NCBI GenBank assembly: GCA_018262315.1
Contig: JAGSPS010000017.1
Span: forward strand, 1 to 26,301
Origin: Deltaproteobacteria bacterium
Lineage (GTDB): Bacteria > Myxococcota_A > UBA9160 > PR03
DNA length: 26,301 nt
Direction of reading: 5' to 3'
A program made the translations under genes and the position numbers. Positions within the stretch are counted from its first letter, which is position 1, and every line of letters starts with the position of its first letter. The notes beneath the pieces were generated by a model, which did not search any database, had not been told where the DNA came from, and saw nothing but the letters and a program-made list of their open reading frames with translations. This document shows positions 23,112-26,301 of this stretch, piece by piece.

Positions 23112-24121
23112 GACTGCACGACGCGCTCGAAGTGGCCGTCCGCCGCGAAGCGGTGCCGCCCGCGCTGCTCGAAGCCGCCTTCGGCGAGATCATGGACGGC
23201 AAGGCGAGTCCCGTCGCGATTGCGGCGCTGCTCGTCGCGCTGCGCGCGAAGGGCGAGACGGTCGACGAGATCGTCGCCGCGGCGCGCGCGCTGCGGGCTC
23301 GCGCCGAGGGCGCGCCGGCGCCGGATCCGCGCGCCATCGACACCTGCGGAACCGGCGGCGACGGCTCTGGCACCTTCAACGTCTCGACCGCCGCTGCCTT
23401 CGTGGTGGCCGGAGCCGGCGTGCCGGTCGCAAAGCACGGCAACCGCGCCGCGACGAGCCGGGCCGGCAGCGCCGACGTGCTCGAAGCGCTCGGGGTGCGC
23501 GTCGATCTGCCGATCGCGCGCGCCGCCGAGATCGTGCGCGAGATCGGCATCGGCTTCCTGTTTGCGCGGCGCGCACATCCCGCCATGCGGCATGTCGCAG
23601 CGGTGCGCGAAGAACTCGGCATCCGCACGCTGATGAACTGCCTGGGGCCGCTGGTGAATCCGTGCGGCGTACGGCGCCAGCTCGTCGGCGTCTACGCGCG
23701 CGAACTGGTGGAGCCGCTCGCGCACGCGCTCGCCCAGCTCGGCGCCGAGGCGGCGCTGGTGGTGCACGGCAGCGACGGCCTCGACGAGATCACCACCACC
23801 GGACCGACCTTCGCGGCGCGCTTCGCGGGCGGTGTCGTCGAGACGCTCGGGATCGACGCCGCGGAACTCGGCATCGCGCGCGCACGCCGCGAGCAGCTGC
23901 AGGGCGGCGACGCCGCGGAGAATGCGCACATCGTGCGCGACGTGCTGGGCGGCGAGCCGGGCCCGCGGCGCGACCTCGTGCTGGTGAACGCCGCCGGCGC
24001 GCTCTGGGTCGCCGGCGCGGCGCCCGATCTGGCCGGCGGTCTCGCGCTCGCAAGGGAGAGCGTCGACAGCGGCGCCGCGCGTGCGAAGCTCGCGGCCCTG
24101 GTGGAACGAACGCAGCAATGA
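23108..24121 (+). CDS. trpD: Anthranilate phosphoribosyltransferase
   Basis: A 337-aa enzyme that joins anthranilate to PRPP, the second step of tryptophan synthesis. The PRPP-binding loop is IDTCGTGGDGSGTFNVST. VAKHGNRAATSRAGSADVLE and the anthranilate-site segment FARRAHPAMRHVA follow, then LMNCLGPLVNPCGVRRQLVG and DGLDEIT. The GTG start overlaps the trpG stop (GTGA). It is a free-standing TrpD, not fused to TrpG as in E. coli. Confidence 0.97.
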   Translation: MRLHDALEVAVRREAVPPALLEAAFGEIMDGKASPVAIAALLVALRAKGETVDEIVAAARALRARAEGAPAPDPRAIDTCGTGGDGSGTFNVSTAAAFVVAGAGVPVAKHGNRAATSRAGSADVLEALGVRVDLPIARAAEIVREIGIGFLFARRAHPAMRHVAAVREELGIRTLMNCLGPLVNPCGVRRQLVGVYARELVEPLAHALAQLGAEAALVVHGSDGLDEITTTGPTFAARFAGGVVETLGIDAAELGIARARREQLQGGDAAENAHIVRDVLGGEPGPRRDLVLVNAAGALWVAGAAPDLAGGLALARESVDSGAARAKLAALVERTQQ

Positions 24122-24906
24122 CGATTCTCGACGAGATCCTCGCCCACAAGCGCGACGAGATCGCCGCGGCGAAGCGGCGCGACGCGCCGGCCGCGCTGCG
24201 CGCGCGCGCGGAGGCGTGTCGCGGGGCGACGCGCGGTTTCCGCACGGCGCTCGCGAACGGGCCGCGCCCGCGCGTCGTCGCGGAGTTGAAGCGCCGCTCG
24301 CCGAGCCGCGGCGAGATCCGGCCGGACTTCGACCCGATCGGCTGCGCCAAGGCCTACGCCGACGCGGGCGCCGCCGCGATCTCGGTGCTCACCGACAAGA
24401 AATATTTCGGCGGCGAGCTGTCGCTGCTCGAAGCCGTGCGCCGCGAAGTCTCGCTGCCGCTGCTGCGCAAGGATTTTCTCGTCGACGCGTACCAGGTGGA
24501 CGAAGCGCGCGTCGCGGGCGCCGACGCGGTGCTGTTGATCGCGCGCGCTCTCGACGTCGCACAGCTCCGCGCGCTGCGCGAGCGCGCCGCTGCGCTCGGG
24601 CTCGACGCGCTCGTCGAAGTGCACGACGAATCGGAAGTCGACGCGGCGCTCGGCGCGGGCGCCGATCTGGTCGGGATCAACAACCGCGACCTCGCCACCT
24701 TCACGACCGATCTCGGCACGACCGAGCGCCTCGCGAAGCGCCTCGTGGCGGCCGGTGTGGTGGTGGTCGCAGAGAGCGGCATCTTCACGGCCGACGACGT
24801 GCGCCGGCTCGAGTCGGCGGGCGCACACGCCGTGTTGGTTGGCGAAGCGCTGATGCGGGAGCCCGACGTGGGTCGGGCGCTCGCGCGCTTGCGGGGGGCA
24901 TCGTGA
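24118..24906 (+). CDS. trpC: Indole-3-glycerol phosphate synthase
   Basis: A 262-aa TIM-barrel enzyme that decarboxylates and closes the ring of CdRP to indole-3-glycerol phosphate. It shows ILDEILAHKRDEIAAAK, the catalytic-lysine segment VAELKRRSPSRGEI, ISVLTDKKYFGGELSLL, LLRKDFLVDAYQV, LVGINNRDLATF and VAESGIFTADDV. ATG 24118 overlaps the trpD stop as ATGA. It is monofunctional, with TrpF encoded separately. Confidence 0.97.
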   Translation: MTILDEILAHKRDEIAAAKRRDAPAALRARAEACRGATRGFRTALANGPRPRVVAELKRRSPSRGEIRPDFDPIGCAKAYADAGAAAISVLTDKKYFGGELSLLEAVRREVSLPLLRKDFLVDAYQVDEARVAGADAVLLIARALDVAQLRALRERAAALGLDALVEVHDESEVDAALGAGADLVGINNRDLATFTTDLGTTERLAKRLVAAGVVVVAESGIFTADDVRRLESAGAHAVLVGEALMREPDVGRALARLRGAS

Positions 24907-25526
24907 AGGTTCGGGTGAAGATCTGCGGCGTCTGCACGCCCGACGACGCGCAGGCGGCCGTCGACGCGGGCGCGGATTTGATCGGGCTCAACTTCGTGTC
25001 GGGCTCGCCGCGCGCGCTGGAACTCGCCGAGGCCGAGCGCATCGCGGCGCGCGTGGCCGGGCAGGTCGAGCGCGTGGCGCTGTTTCGCGACGCCGATCCC
25101 TACGACATCGAGCACACTCTGCGCCGTATCGAGGTGGAGCGCGTCCAGCTCCATGGCGACGAGACCGAGGAGGACGCCGAGGCGATCGAGCTGCCCATCA
25201 TCAAGGCGCTGCGCGGAGCGGACGAGGAGGCCGCCAAGCGCTATCCCGGCTCGATCCTGTTGCTCGATCACCCGACCGAGGGAGGGGGGCGCGGCCAGGC
25301 GTGGAACTGGGCGGACGCCGGCGTGCTGATCGCGGCCGGCTACGACGTGATCCTCGCCGGCGGTCTCGACCCGACCACCGTGCAGCAGGCGATCGAAGCC
25401 GTGGGCGACGTGTTGCCGTGGGGCGTCGACGTCGCGACCGGCGCCGAGAGCGAGCCGCGCCGCAAGGACGCGGAGAAGATGCGCGCGTTCATCGCGGCGG
25501 TGCGCCGCGCGGAGGGAGGTGGATGA
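24903..25526 (+). CDS. trpF: Phosphoribosylanthranilate isomerase
   Basis: A 207-aa TIM-barrel enzyme that performs the Amadori rearrangement of phosphoribosylanthranilate. The catalytic cysteine is in VKICGVCTPDDA. ADLIGLNFVSGSPR, VQLHGDE, the closing-loop aspartate in SILLLDHPT, and VILAGGLDPTTV with GVDVATGAE complete the motifs. The GTG start overlaps the trpC stop (GTGA). GLNFVSGSPR differs from the more usual G-F-x-F-x-x-x-S-P-R by an asparagine, within normal variation. Confidence 0.95.
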   Translation: MKVRVKICGVCTPDDAQAAVDAGADLIGLNFVSGSPRALELAEAERIAARVAGQVERVALFRDADPYDIEHTLRRIEVERVQLHGDETEEDAEAIELPIIKALRGADEEAAKRYPGSILLLDHPTEGGGRGQAWNWADAGVLIAAGYDVILAGGLDPTTVQQAIEAVGDVLPWGVDVATGAESEPRRKDAEKMRAFIAAVRRAEGGG

Positions 25527-26301
25527 GCGCAGCTGCAGCGACCCCGGCACGGCCCGGACGCTTCGGGCCCTACGGCGGCCGCTACGCATCCGAGACGCTG
25601 ATGGCGGCGCTCGTCGAGCTGGAGGAGGCCTACCCGCGGATCACCGCGCTGCCCGCCTTCCAGGCCGAGCTGCATTCGCTTCTCGAACACTACGCGGGTC
25701 GCCCGACGCCGCTCTTCTTCGCGAAGCGAACCACCGAGGCTCTCGGCGGCGCAAAGGTCTACTTGAAGCGCGAGGACCTCGCGCACACCGGCGCCCACAA
25801 GATCAACAACGTGCTCGGCCAGTGCCTGCTCGCGAAGCACATGGGCAAGCGCCGCATCATCGCGGAGACCGGCGCGGGGCAGCACGGCGTCGCCGCGGCC
25901 ACTGCGTGCGCGCTCCTCGGCCTCGACTGCGAGGTCTACATGGGCGCCGAGGACGTCGAGCGCCAGGCGCCGAACGTATTCCGCATGGAGCTGCTCGGCG
26001 CGCGCGTCGTTCCGGTGACGTGCGGCTCGAAGACGCTGAAGGACGCCATCAACGAGGCGATGCGCGACTGGGTGACCAACGTCGAGACCACCTATTACTG
26101 CATCGGTTCGGTGATGGGTCCGCACCCGTATCCGACGATCGTGCGCGATTTCCAGCGCGTGATCGGCATCGAGGCGCGCCGCCAGATCCTCGAGATGGAA
26201 GGCAAGTTGCCCGACGTGCTGGTCGCGTGCGTGGGCGGCGGCTCGAACGCGATGGGCCTCTTCCATCCGTTCCTCGAAGACGCAGCGGTGAAGATGCTCG
26301 G
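25523..26301 (+). CDS. trpB: Tryptophan synthase beta subunit, N-terminal part (3' end cut by window)
   Basis: The first 259 residues of about 400. TrpB condenses indole and serine using pyridoxal phosphate. It shows RFGPYGGRYASETLM, RPTPLFFAKR, the PLP-binding lysine K93 in KREDLAHTGAHKINN, AETGAGQHGVA and the phosphate-binding VACVGGGSNAMGLFHPF. The ATG overlaps the trpF stop (ATGA), with GGAGGGAGG just upstream inside trpF. trpA is expected beyond the window. Motifs match the canonical TrpB1 form. Confidence 0.97.
   Translation, partial: MSAAAATPARPGRFGPYGGRYASETLMAALVELEEAYPRITALPAFQAELHSLLEHYAGRPTPLFFAKRTTEALGGAKVYLKREDLAHTGAHKINNVLGQCLLAKHMGKRRIIAETGAGQHGVAAATACALLGLDCEVYMGAEDVERQAPNVFRMELLGARVVPVTCGSKTLKDAINEAMRDWVTNVETTYYCIGSVMGPHPYPTIVRDFQRVIGIEARRQILEMEGKLPDVLVACVGGGSNAMGLFHPFLEDAAVKML

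Noticed and set aside
1..26301. tRNA, rRNA, CRISPR arrays, insertion sequences, prophage or integrase genes
   Set aside because: None seen on reading both strands: no repeat-spacer pattern, no transposase or integrase motifs, no cloverleaf noticed.

Overview
This is a GC-rich bacterial chromosome segment. Two genes mark a Gram-negative (diderm) host: lptD, the outer-membrane LPS assembly protein, and a Tat-targeted redox protein. The GC content, the many GTG/TTG starts and the gene mixture (GDCFB-type trp operon, QueG, CcdA/TlpA, GH1 glucosidase, sulfotransferase) suit an uncultivated deltaproteobacterium-like lineage such as Myxococcota, Desulfobacterota or Binatota. That placement is an inference; there is no rRNA or tRNA here to settle it.

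Layout. 1-1131 is the 3' end of aconitase. 1549-1986 is a small two-CBS-domain protein between two perfect hairpins. 2183-3382 is a Tat-targeted aldo/keto reductase with two four-cysteine Fe-S motifs, convergent with a CrtI-type FAD oxidoreductase (4993-3467, minus). 5168-10273 is a plus-strand catabolic cassette: a thiamine-diphosphate (ThDP) enzyme, an aldehyde dehydrogenase and an IlvD/Edd sugar-acid dehydratase, in visibly less GC-extreme DNA than its neighbours.

13881-10405 (minus) reads as one operon: bcp peroxiredoxin, GH1 beta-glucosidase, sulfotransferase, a 47-codon gene missing from normal ORF lists that encodes a PqqA-like peptide, and pterin-4a-carbinolamine dehydratase. queG diverges from bcp and ends at a strong hairpin facing a methyltransferase/glycerophosphodiesterase pair (16447-15100, minus).

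16472-19985 (plus) is a dense row: dcd, dtd, a small membrane protein, ccdA, a TlpA-like thioredoxin lipoprotein and a Crp/Fnr-type regulator. lptD follows, and then trpG-trpD-trpC-trpF-trpB (trpB cut by the window end) with 4-nt overlaps at every junction.

How the genes work together. CcdA and the TlpA-like lipoprotein form an electron-delivery pair for extracytoplasmic thiol chemistry. The trp genes cover anthranilate formation (glutaminase half) to tryptophan, without trpE. The cassette has the activities needed to dehydrate a sugar acid, possibly decarboxylate the 2-keto acid, and oxidise the aldehyde. The most notable item is the PqqA-like peptide at 10757-10900: it aligns without gaps to PqqA over its core, carries the Glu-x3-Tyr crosslinking pair, and lies just before phhB with no other pqq gene in view.
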